Below are positions 43,271 to 52,998 of a stretch of 64,000 nucleotides of DNA, piece after piece. Within the stretch, counting starts at the first letter, position 1. Each line of letters begins with the position of its first letter. Where the stretch lies: assembly GCA_025504975.1 (NCBI GenBank), contig JANUWI010000004.1, positions 2,542,001 through 2,606,000 of the forward strand, written 5' to 3'. Made by a program: the position numbers and the translations under genes. The DNA is from Plenodomus lindquistii. Taxonomy: Eukaryota; Ascomycota; Dothideomycetes; Pleosporales; Leptosphaeriaceae. Below the pieces are notes generated by a model. The model saw only the letters and a program-made list of their open reading frames with translations, was not told the DNA's origin and did no database searches.

Positions 43271-44501
43271 ATGATCTCAACGAGAGCAGCAACTCGAGGC
43301 TTGAATACCTCACGGCAAACAACTGCTCAGCTCATCAGGGCTTTCCGCAACTACAATGCTGGGGTTCGACCTGCCCTCGTTGCGGTACAGCACTGCCATG
43401 TCGCTTCCACGGGCCAACGCCACTTCTCCTCATCACCACAGAGCTCCATGAAAGAGTACTTTGAGAAGAGCCCCACCGAGCGGGTCCGCAAAACACCCTC
43501 AGCTTGGCCACACCCAGGTATGCCAGCTTGACCTGTTCGAGCAAGCTCTGTCACTGACCCACCGTAGCCTATACCGAAGAGCAGATGAACCAGGTCATAG
43601 TAGCTCACCGAGAAGCCCAGACAACGTCTGACAAGCTTGCGCTGCTCGCCGTCAAGGTCCTTCGCTGGGGCTTAGATACGGTCACAGGCTACAAGCATGA
43701 GAAGGCAGTGAACCTCAATGCAAAGGACCCAGAAGCCGCCCAGAAGAAGTTCGCCATGACAGAAGAGAAGTACCTGGTCCGCAACGTCTTCCTCGAGAGT
43801 GTAGCTGGTGTGCCTGGCATGGTTGCAGGCATGCTTCGGCATTTGCATTCCATGCGAAGAATGAAGCGTGACAACGGCTGGTAAGAACGATCGCCTATTG
43901 GACCCATGAACCAAAGACTGACGCATGTCTACCAGGATCGAATCCCTTCTCGAAGAGAGCTTCAACGAACGCATGCACCTCCTCGTGTTCCTCAAGATGC
44001 AGAAGCCGGGACGCTTCATGCGCTTCATGGTGCTGGTGGCCCAGGGTGTGTGGTGCAATGCCCTGTTCTTCGCCTACCTCCTTAGCCCCCGAACCGTCCA
44101 CCGCTTCGTCGGATATCTAGAAGAGGAGGCAGTCATCACATACACCCGCCAGATTGAGGATCTAGACGCCGGTCGACTGCCCAAGTGGGAGAAAATGCAA
44201 GCACCCGAGATTGCGGTGGACTACTGGCACATGCCTGAAGGCCATCGCACAATGCGCGACTTGCTGCTATATAGTATGTTCCGACCCTGATGCCTACCGA
44301 GAAGACACCCCTGCTAACTTAAAATCAGTTCGCGCAGACGAGAGCAAGCATCGAGAAGTCAATCACACATTCGGCAACCTGGACCAAAAGGAGGACCCCA
44401 ATCCGTATGTCAGTGAATACCGCGACCCAGAGAAGCCTCACCCCACTAAAGATCTCGCGCACACCAAGCCCACGGGTTGGGAGCGCAGTGAAGTCATTTA
44501 G
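43271..44501 (+). CDS. AOX: Mitochondrial alternative oxidase
   Basis: Four exons, 43271-43517, 43568-43880, 43936-44273 and 44329-44501, give 356 residues. The N-terminus (MISTRAATRGLNTSRQTTAQ) is an Arg/Ser/Thr-rich presequence. All di-iron motifs are present: FLE (Glu159), NERMH (Glu198, His201), LEEEA (Glu250) and RADESKH (Glu304, His307). The enzyme takes electrons from ubiquinol to oxygen, bypassing complexes III and IV. I chose the Met at 43271 because the upstream in-frame stretch is poor presequence material. The enzyme family is usually induced when the cytochrome chain is blocked; sulfide, which the quinone oxidoreductase 27 kb away consumes, is one such inhibitor. Confidence 0.95.
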
Positions 44502-46720
44502 CTTTCCTCTCGCACTACACAGTATATTCGGCTGTTTGCATCCAGTTGGTCGCGATCATGTTACAGTTTTCGACTCCACTCTTCTAAAACTGCATCTTAT
44601 CGGCGTTCACTGTATTTTACATAGTAATCAAGACAGCAGCGGAAGAGACCCGGTCTCGTACATGCCCGACGAGTCAGTAAAGACACGAATACATGCTTCA
44701 GATTCAATGTCGCACAGACTGGTTCCAGCAAGGGACCCAATCCGGATGATCCGGCGTCAGCCTCGTACTTGATATGCACGTGTGGTTGTAAAGTGTACTA
44801 ACATCTGGGCAATCTCCACTATTGTACCGATACACGTGGAGAACACCAAGCGTGCGACAGCTGATCAAGCTGTTGAACCCTGGGGGTTTGAGAATACAGT
44901 CCGTAGGACCGAAATTATGGACCTCAATCTCGATCACTTGTGTACGTGTCTTAACATCACCGCAACGACTGCGGTCACTTCACTGATTGTTGTATGTAGC
45001 TCAGTGGGTCAGCATTGACGATGTATGTATGTACGAGAAGTAATTCCGTTGCGCTGTCGATCAACGTCCACGTCCAGCAAGCGTCGATGCTCATGCCCTC
45101 CATACGAAAAACGAGGCACAGAACTCAAGACGTGATTCGGTCCAACTCCGCACCGCCTTGATCGCGGTAGTGCGCAAGCGCTCGATCTGGCGTCCCACGT
45201 CGCTGGTGAATTTGCGGAAATACTGTACGTACAGGATATTGGCATGTCGATTCGCTTTCAGATTAGAGTTTCAACAAATCAGCAACCGAATTTGACCGAG
45301 ATCCATAACTGCTGTTTGTCGAACTCTAACAAGGATGCGATCTGACATGCCGACCTCCTGTCAGCTTACTGTACACGAAGAAGGGAGACTGCTTATACCG
45401 TCACAATACGTTCTCAACCACAGAGCTATAGAGAATAGTCTCAGGCGTGCCGCGCCACACGTGAGGAGTGCAGTTGTACAGACAAGCTAAAGCCCATAGG
45501 TCACCACCACGCACCCGATTTGACGTAAGCTTCTCTCAAAGCAAAGCTAGCGAACTTACTCTAGAGAAGGAAGTTGGTGGAGAGGCTCAGCCCAGCCAGT
45601 TTGGGGTCTAGGGTCCAACCCCGCACTTGTCCTCGCGCCAAGCTCTGGGCCTACTGCACCCCACATCCGATTCTTCCACGAGACAGACAAAACGGTGTGT
45701 CCAGGAAGTCCAAATCAATGCCGCGCGCTCCGTACAGTAGCTTTGTGAGCTAGAAACCCGACTTGCCGCATCTACTGCAAGCCACTGGTGAGCTGTTGGA
45801 GCTATGATCCCTGCGCTGTGGCATGAGCTAGGTCAGCTTCGAGGCATGGATGCACTGCAGCATTGAGTTTACCTGCCCGGATATTATGCAGATCGTATAC
45901 CTTTGCTATCGAAGCTTGAATTAAAAGATCCCAACACCTTTGGGATTAATGAGTTGGTACTTGGGTATTTTGATTTCGGCTTTGGAGTGATGTTGGTACT
46001 GGTACAGATGATCTGCCTTGATCTGCCTCGCTCCGCAGCTACTGGCTGCCTCAGACACCTTTACGCGCCATGTACGCTGCTCAGCTTCGGTTCCGCAATG
46101 TTAGACCGAGGAGTGGGCCTCGACTGACAGGCTTAGGATGGGAAGTACCACTTCTCCGCACCTCACTGACATCCATACGACGCCTGCAGCGGAGACCCCA
46201 GCTTCGTGTTGAGCCAGTCCCGTCTCACTGGGAACCCACGCTCACTAGATCAGCCAGGCCAATCACCACGACAGCAACAAGTCCGGATCCCTGCCTTCCA
46301 CAGCATCAGGCGCAGCGTTTTTGCGGATCCGCAAGTCACTGATACGTCGCCCGTGGAGTTTATTCCACGATGGATCGAGCAATGGCATTGGATCAGGGTA
46401 GCTCCAGGTATTGCAGCGATTCTGGGTGAAGAGCAGGCACGGGGATGATTGATTGAGCCTCTGTCCCCTCTCTCGTGCGTGTCGTTAAGCTGATCCCGGC
46501 CAGGACGGGCCATCGGGAGCTTCCAAGTGGCACAGCTTTGGGGTATGGAGATGATCTGATCCCGAGAACCTTGAAGATGCGGGGTCCAAGTACTTTATAA
46601 GGAGACGGTTGCACCTCGTTTGAATGATCATGCCCAGTTGACTTCCATCTTCTGGGACTAACATCTGCGTACGATAACAACTACACATTTTGTACTACAG
46701 CATCTGTACGACCTTTCAAG
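44502..46720. other. Intergenic, 2.2 kb, no gene seen
   Basis: One of the longest empty stretches among the single-copy genes. ORFs at 45903-46127 and 46070-46342 show no domain. The last 150 bp include TATAAGG (about 46595) and form the alcohol oxidase promoter. Confidence 0.5.
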
Positions 46721-49085
46721 ATGACGATCCCCGATGAGGTAAGCGGTTTCAACATGTCGTTGTTGCCAATAGACGCTGATCAAAACAGGTCGATATCATC
46801 GTGTGCGGTGGTGGCTCATGCGGTTGCGTTGTTGCTGGACGACTGGCCAATCTTGACCACAATCTCCAAGTCCTCTTGATTGAGGGCGGAGAGAACAATC
46901 TGAACAACCCATGGGTCTTCCGCCCGGGTATCTACCCCCGTAACATGAAGCTGGACAGCAAGACTGCCACCTTCTACTACTCTCGACCTTCGGAATGGCT
47001 CGACGGACGCCGAGCAGTCGTCCCCGTCGCACACATTCTTGGAGGTGGATCATCCATCAACTTCATGGTTAGTCGACTCCTCCTATTTGCAGGCGGAGAT
47101 ACGATGCTGATTACCCGGAAAGATGTACACCCGTGCCTCTGCCTCTGATTACGACGATTTCCAGGCCAAGGGCTGGAGCACAAAGGAGCTTATTCCCTTG
47201 ATGAAGAAGCACGAGACCTACCAACGATCTTGCAACAACCGCGACATTCACGGTTTCGAAGGTCCCATCAAAGTCTCATTCGGCAACTACACATACCCCA
47301 TCAAGGAGGACTTCCTCCGCGCCACTGAGTCCCAAGGTATTCCTACAACCGATGACCTTCAGGACTTGACCACCGGTCACGGTGCTGAGCACTGGCTCAA
47401 GTGGATCAACCGTGACACTGGACGTCGTTCAGACTCTGCTCACGGCTACGTCCACAGCACGCGTGCCGTTCACCAGAATTTGCATCTGATGACCAGCCAC
47501 AAGATCGACAAGGTATGTCTAAAAAATCTCAGTATCGCAGTAATACATGCTAAGAATATCTCAGGTCATTCTCGAAGGCGACCGCGCAGTCGGTGTCAAG
47601 GTCATGCCCACCAAGCCCGTCGGCGGCGAGCCATTCTCGCGCATCATTCGCGCCCGCAAGCAGATTGTCGTATCTGGCGGAACCCTCTCATCGCCACTCA
47701 TTCTCCAGCGCTCTGGTATCGGTGACCCAGAGAAGCTCCGCAAGGCCGGCGTCAAGCCTCTCGTCGACCTCCCCGGTGTCGGTCTCAACTTCCAGGATCA
47801 CTAGTACGTCTTACCACAGTCCTCTACTCACGCAATGGCTAATCGTAGGTCAGCCTCACCTTTGCAACCTACCGCGCAAAGCCCCACGTCGAGTCCTTTG
47901 ACGACTTTGTGCGTGGCGACCCCAAGGTGCAAGAAGCTGTCTTCCAGCAATGGAACATCAACGGCACAGGCCCCCTCGCTACCAATGGTATCGAAGCCGG
48001 TGTCAAGATCCGACCCACAGAAGAGGAGCTCAAGCAGATGGACAGCTGGCCGTGCAAGGAGTTCCGCTCCGGATGGGACAGCTACTTCAAGGACAAGCCT
48101 GACAAGCCAGTTATGCACTACTCTGTCATCGCGGGTTGGTATGGCGATCATATGGTCATGCCTCCAGGCAAGTTCTTCACCATGTAAGTCTCCTTCCTCT
48201 CGGTCACGCAAACTGCATCCCCCTCGCTAACACACGCACAGGTTCCACTTCCTTGAGTACCCCTTCTCCCGCGGCAGCACACACATCACCTCGCCCAACC
48301 CCTACGACGCGCCCGACTTCGACGCCGGTTTCATGAACGACAAACGCGACATGGCACCCATGGTATGGGGCTACATCAAGTCCCGCGAGACAGCTCGCCG
48401 CATGGACGCCTACGCCGGAGAAGTCCAATCCATGCACCCGTTCTACGCTTTCGACAGCCCCGCCCGCGCACTCGACATGGATCTCGCCACCACCAATGCC
48501 TACGCGCTCCCTGGCAACCTGAGCGCGGGTATCCAGCACGGATCATGGACGATGCCGCTGAAGCCTGGCAAGGCGCCTGAGCCTAACTGGTTGAACAGCA
48601 GTTGCCAGCCTGTGCACGAAGAGCTCAAGTATACAAACGAGGACATCACACACATTGAGAACTGGGTCAAGCGTATGTCCGCCCTTCCTTACCCTCCCTC
48701 CCTCCTCTCCCATCTCACTTTTCCCACCCACCCATCCACAAAACAACGAAAACATACACTAACCCCCCCAACCACAGGCCACGTAGAAACCACCTGGCAC
48801 TCCCTCGGAACCTGCAGCATGGCCCCGCGCAACGGCAACTCGATTGTCAAACACGGCGTCGTCGACGAGCGCCTCAACGTGCACGGCGTCAAGGGCCTCA
48901 AAGTCGCCGATCTCTCCATTTGCCCGGATAACGTGGGCTGCAACACGTACAGTACTGCGCTGCTGATTGGAGAGAAGTGCGCTGTGCTGGTTGGTGAGGA
49001 TCTCGGGTATAGTGGGAGTGCGCTGGATATGAAGGTGCCGAATTATCATGCGCCGAGGGAGATTGCGGGGTTGAGTCGGTTGTGA
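46721..49085 (+). CDS. Peroxisomal alcohol oxidase (GMC family)
   Basis: Seven exons, 46721-46738, 46789-47067, 47123-47512, 47565-47803, 47854-48183, 48242-48672 and 48778-49085, give 664 residues, the length of yeast methanol oxidase. Exon 1 encodes only MTIPDE. The FAD site VDIIVCGGGSCGCVVAG, the blocks IEGGENNLNNPWVFRPGIYP and ILGGGSSINFMMYTRASASD, and the C-terminal HVETTWHSLGTCSM with the active-site His all match FAD alcohol oxidases that convert short primary alcohols to aldehyde and hydrogen peroxide. The protein ends SRL, a PTS1 peroxisomal signal. The exon 5 acceptor is the second CAG (47851-47853); using the first AG would break the frame after DHY. Confidence 0.95.
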
Positions 49086-49668
49086 GGGGGCTTGGTGGAG
49101 GTTGGTGATGGGGTGGTGTGAGGGGAGCTGGGGGGGAGGTGGTATGTAATGAATGAATAAATGAATGAATGGATTTGATCTCAGATTATTTATGTCTCGG
49201 TCTTTGTGTGGTGTGAGATGTGATGCGATGAGGCTGGCTATGTGAAGCCGCTTGTACGGTGGTGGTGATGGTCGTTATTCGACGCAGCCGGCCGCAGCAA
49301 AGCATGATTGGTCTGTGCTTGAGAGCAACGTCGCCGCTTGTGGTGATTTGTAGCACGTCTCTCCGTCGTAATCACAATTCGTCATACACTGGCTTAATTC
49401 GATGGCGTACTTGCACCACGCAATGTATGACTGGCGCGTCGGGTACTTCGCATCCTGTTACGATACTAATCTAAATCTAGATCAGACTGTGTTCTCATAG
49501 TAGCAAGACAGAAGCACGCCCTCATCCTGCCCTACCCTCGAGTAAAGACTCCCGATCAGACCATCACAATCACTCCACCACTTCCAGCCGTTTCCATACA
49601 TTTCGCTCCATCCACATCACATCGCTCAATCTCCAGCCTTCCATTCATCCCATGCACCGCTTGCCGTC
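49086..49668. other. Intergenic between convergent genes
   Basis: Contains ATGA units near 49148-49172. Downstream of both the alcohol oxidase (plus) and SSP10 (minus). No gene seen. Confidence 0.55.
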
Positions 49669-50100
49669 TTACATACAAATCCCCCCACAATTCCCCTTCC
49701 CCCACCCCTCATTCGCAAGACAAGTATCAACCATACATCCGTACCAACAGTCAATCTGCTGTTGACCTTGTTTCGGACAGCCGCGATGACGCTGGATCTA
49801 CGTCTGCATTAGTCGCCGGCGTAACAGCGCTATTGGTAGAGCCAGCGCAGGCGAAAGACGGTGGGTGAAGAACAGTGTAGGTGAGGTGTGAGAAAGTTGG
49901 TGGTGGGTGAGGTGTGAAAGGAAATGGTTGGTAAGAAAGCTGGAGTGGAGAAAACGCACAGCTTCGCATGACTCCGTATGTCGTTTTACATCATTGCAGG
50001 ATTTGGAGACTGGAGGATTGGATTTTGCGAGCGTGATGTGGGTGAGAAGCGTGAGGATGAGGATGAGGGTGGGGTGGATGGCGCAGTGTTTGGTGCGCAT
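49669..50100 (-). CDS. SSP10: small secreted cysteine-rich protein
   Basis: Exons 50100-49960 and 49797-49669 (GCT|GTGCGT ... CGTAG|ATC, phase 0, 162-nt intron with GACTAAT branch-like site) give 89 residues. The acceptor is set by the in-frame TAG just upstream. Signal peptide at about 1-25. Cysteines at 35, 45, 54, 64, 68, 73, 84 and 88 follow C-x9-C-x8-C-x9-C-x3-C-x4-C-x10-C-x3-C, with LANEGWGKGN between C6 and C7. The stretch before C1 (PPVSKSC) is close to SSP9. This is the first member of the minus-strand block B. Function unknown. Confidence 0.8.
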
Positions 50101-50895
50101 TTGGAGTCGTGGTTGCGCGTTTAAATTGTAAGGTGTTCTAGTCGCAGAAGTGCCGAGATGGTTTACTGTGGAAGTGAAGAGGTGGCGAGGTAGAATGGGG
50201 AGAGTGTAAGGTTGTACGCGAGATGGGGTGTAGCAAATGCGAGAAGGTGCGTTGGTCGACTAGTGTGTGTACTAGAGTAGGGTTTGTGGAAGGAGCTACC
50301 GTGTGCCTGGGAAGATGGAAGAAGCGGGTACAAGGATAAGTATAGATTGGGTTTGATGGTCGATTTGGCTGATGGATCCGAGTGTTTGTTTGGGTTTGTA
50401 GGTTTATTCGGCGCTAGGTTTTATCGTTTGGAGCTATCTAGGTAGGTTTATCGTTCGTGCTGCATGCATGGAAGAGTGGATATGCATCTGCGTAGGGGAA
50501 CTATCTTGCGTCATTGTCGTCACTGCTTGACCGTAGAGGAGCCGTGAGTAGATTGTGTTAGGTGAGCTCTCTCATGTGACGATTGTTTGGTTTGGCAATG
50601 GCAGACGATCTGTAGTAGAGATCGGGGGAGGTCACGATGGAATATTGAGTTCGAGGTCAGATGTAAATGTGGTGTGTGACGTCGAAAGATTATCGCCCCG
50701 TAGTTCACTTGAGTAAGGAGCAATGAGCCTGACATGACAGCAGTCTCGATGTCACTCTGGAATCTCTATCCAAAAGTCCCCAATGCGCTCCCGACATCCC
50801 GCCTCACATCGAGCCCAGCCACCATATCCAAAGCCAGTAGTTCGTTGTCGTCAGCGCTGCAGACAACCTGATAGCTGCCTCTCCACTCAAGCCTT
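50101..50895. other. Spacer between SSP10 and SSP11
   Basis: No gene seen. No obvious TATA box for SSP10 within 150 bp of its start. Confidence 0.5.
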
Positions 50896-51318
50896 CTAAC
50901 AAGTGTCTTTGCAGTGGTTAAAGCCCCAATTGAGGTTCGCGTCGCAGTATTTGTGCTCGCAGCGGTTTGTGCAGTCCTGGGGATCGAAGCGCGTGGAACA
51001 GCGTTCAACCTAATTGTACAACGTTAGCGGCTGCATGTAAGGTCTTTGGGTCGTTCATGGAGGGAATACGCTCGTGCGTTGATATCGAGGTGCGATGGAC
51101 AGAGATTGAGGAGGGAAGGACATCTTCGAGAGGAAGACGTGACGTACAATAACGCATCCCTGGATCGAGGACTTGATGAACGCGCAGTCCTTGGGAGTGT
51201 CTGGATGCTTGGGCCTGGGCTTAGGCTTGGGCTTCCTGCCGAAATCTTTGCCGCCGTTTGCAGTCGCGGTAGCCAGGAAGAGGGCGAAGAGAAGGAAGAT
51301 GATGGAGACGAACTTCAT
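50896..51318 (-). CDS. SSP11: small secreted cysteine-rich protein with Lys-Pro linker
   Basis: Exons 51318-51148 and 51009-50896 (ATT|GTACGT ... ATTAG|GTT, phase 0, 138-nt intron) give 94 residues. Signal peptide at about 1-20. Unlike other members it has a 20-residue basic linker before C1 with alternating Lys/Arg and Pro (RKPKPKPRPKHP). Cysteines at 45, 55, 61, 70, 74, 79, 90 and 94 follow C-x9-C-x5-C-x8-C-x3-C-x4-C-x10-C-x3-C; the last cysteine is the C-terminal residue. The C6-C7 loop is DANLNWGFNH. Function unknown. Confidence 0.85.
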
Positions 51319-51867
51319 TGCTGCGGGTGCTACGACAGTGGTTGATTCGTGTAATGCAAGTCGTGGGCTTTGGCCGTCGGCGATGAGTGTGTAGATGATG
51401 GGAGGAGGAACTCGGGAGGCTGCGGGGGTTTTATATGTGTTGGGCGTTTGTGGGTGGGGAAAGAGAGCGACAATGCAGGGTGAGCAGCGCTTTGTGTTGT
51501 ATGCAGGTGCGGGTGAGGCATAGAAGCGGCTAGGTCAGGTGAGTCCAGAGTAAGTGTTCGGGTAAAGGCGAAGTCTCTCAGTCAAAGTGAATGTGGTCGG
51601 ATCGATCGTGGTCAGCGAAGGGATTGAATTCAGGAACAGGCACACGAACAAGCAGTGGAGCACGTTGCAAGAGGGGAGCATGGTTTATGAAGATGTGGTG
51701 TTATCTCTAGTCCAGACAGTGGAGACAGACCTGAGCAAATACAACCTCGAGACCCAGCTCAAACACCGGTCGTGTTCAATTCCTCCAATGATCTTGACGA
51801 ATCCATGCCATCATGCAAACCCACTACTCGAAGCGGGCCGAGACGGAGATGAGTGCTGCAAAGGCAC
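51319..51867. other. Spacer between SSP11 and SSP12
   Basis: Promoter of SSP11 and 3' side of SSP12. No gene seen. Confidence 0.5.
51429..51435 (-). promoter_or_regulatory. TATA box of SSP11
   Basis: On the minus strand TATAAAA lies about 111 bp before the SSP11 start codon. Confidence 0.55.
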
Positions 51868-52174
51868 CTAGTACTCGACCTTGCACGGCTGTTCGCAATT
51901 CATGAAGCCGAAACCGTAGTTAGCGCTGCAGATGACGGCCTGGGAGGTCCTGTAACAGGTCTCGAACTCCCTGTCTTTGAGGTCATGGCATACCTGCGTC
52001 AAATGAGTTAAAGGCATCGAGGATTGGCAAATATCAAGGTGAAGTACGTACGCTGCCGACGGACTGGGCAACGAGAGTCTGTATGGCGAAGCAGTCCTGA
52101 GGAAGGGGGTCGGTCTTGGCCATAACGGAGGTGGCGAGGAAGACTGATGTGAGAAGAGATAGTGTGAACTTCAT
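51868..52174 (-). CDS. SSP12: secreted cysteine-rich protein lacking C2 and C5
   Basis: Exons 52174-52052 and 51993-51868 (AGC|GTACGT ... CGCAG|GTA, phase 0) give 82 residues. An in-frame ATG 141 bp upstream is rejected because it would bury the signal peptide (MKFTLSLLTSVFLATSVMA). Cysteines at 28, 43, 54, 63, 74 and 78. The position of C2 is Ser38, exactly ten residues after C1, and the position of C5 is Ser58 in YRTS. The rest of the spacing (C3-x10-C4-x8-C6-x10-C7-x3-C8) and the FG motif (SANYGFGFMN) are intact. The joint change suggests that C2 and C5 normally pair. Function unknown. Confidence 0.84.
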
Positions 52175-52670
52175 TGTGCAGTCGATTCGATGGTGACCAG
52201 ATGCTATAGTTGAGCGTGGTAGGTGAGAAGTCGGCAGGACAAAAGAAAGAGATCGTAGGCGTGTGTGTGGTGGAGAGAGAGCTGGAGGAGGTGAAGAGGA
52301 GGCTTTTATAAGCACCTATGGTACGGGTCTGCTATCATGGAAGTTTATAGTGAGAGGGAGAGTGAGATTACAGATGTATTGCATGGGTAGCGGAGCTTAC
52401 TAAGCACCGGTGGGCGGCGGTGGCGTCACAGTGAGAAATTCGTAGCATAGGTATGCATGCGCCATGTGGCGTAGGGGAGTATTTGGCAACAGGCGTTGAA
52501 AAGGTCACAGTGATGTGAAGGGATGGCCGTCAGTATTTTCCACAGCAAATGACACATGCATCGGAAATGATCTCCAAAATGGTATCAACGCAAACACCAT
52601 ACTCTGACATGTCCTCCATAATCGTGAACGTCCACCTGCGACCAATGCTGCCCAAGACGGAGGCTTACGG
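52175..52670. other. Spacer between SSP12 and the decayed copy
   Basis: Promoter of SSP12. Nothing else seen. Confidence 0.5.
52304..52310 (-). promoter_or_regulatory. TATA box of SSP12
   Basis: On the minus strand TATAAAA lies about 130 bp before the SSP12 start codon. Confidence 0.55.
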
Positions 52671-52998
52671 TCAGAAACTTATGAGGGGAGTGCAATCGTT
52701 CTGCCTTTCAACTTTGCACTGCTTGTCACCGCAGAAGCTGAAGCTGCAGCCAAGAGGTCCGATGCAGAGACGGTGCTTCTTGTCATCATTGCACCACTGA
52801 TTAGAAGCGCCCTGAAAGCCACTGCAGCCCTGTATTGTGCAAGTGCAAATTTGTGCAATCAGGCAGGTAGAAGACTGGACTAAATCATTGTATTGAGCGC
52901 GTCAGAGTCCTGAGGATCGGCCTCCTCCGTTTGCTTGATCAAACTAGAAACGGCGAGGGCAAGACGACGAGGGTGGCAGTGAGGGTGGTCAATTCTCT
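52671..52998 (-). pseudogene. Decayed SSP copy next to SSP12
   Basis: Exon-2 remnant at 52829-52671: after an ATACAG acceptor it stays open for 52 codons, with cysteines spaced x10, x8, x10 and x4 that align with C3, C4, C6, C7 and C8 of SSP12, including the CKVE after C8; C5 is absent as in SSP12. Exon-1 remnant at about 52998-52880: signal-peptide-like sequence is present in two frames, so there is a frameshift inside it. The expected start codon is AGA, the first cysteine is Ser (PQDS), and a TAG occurs where the donor should be. Three independent lesions argue for a pseudogene rather than a misread gene. Two extra cysteines have appeared in exon 2. Confidence 0.65.
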
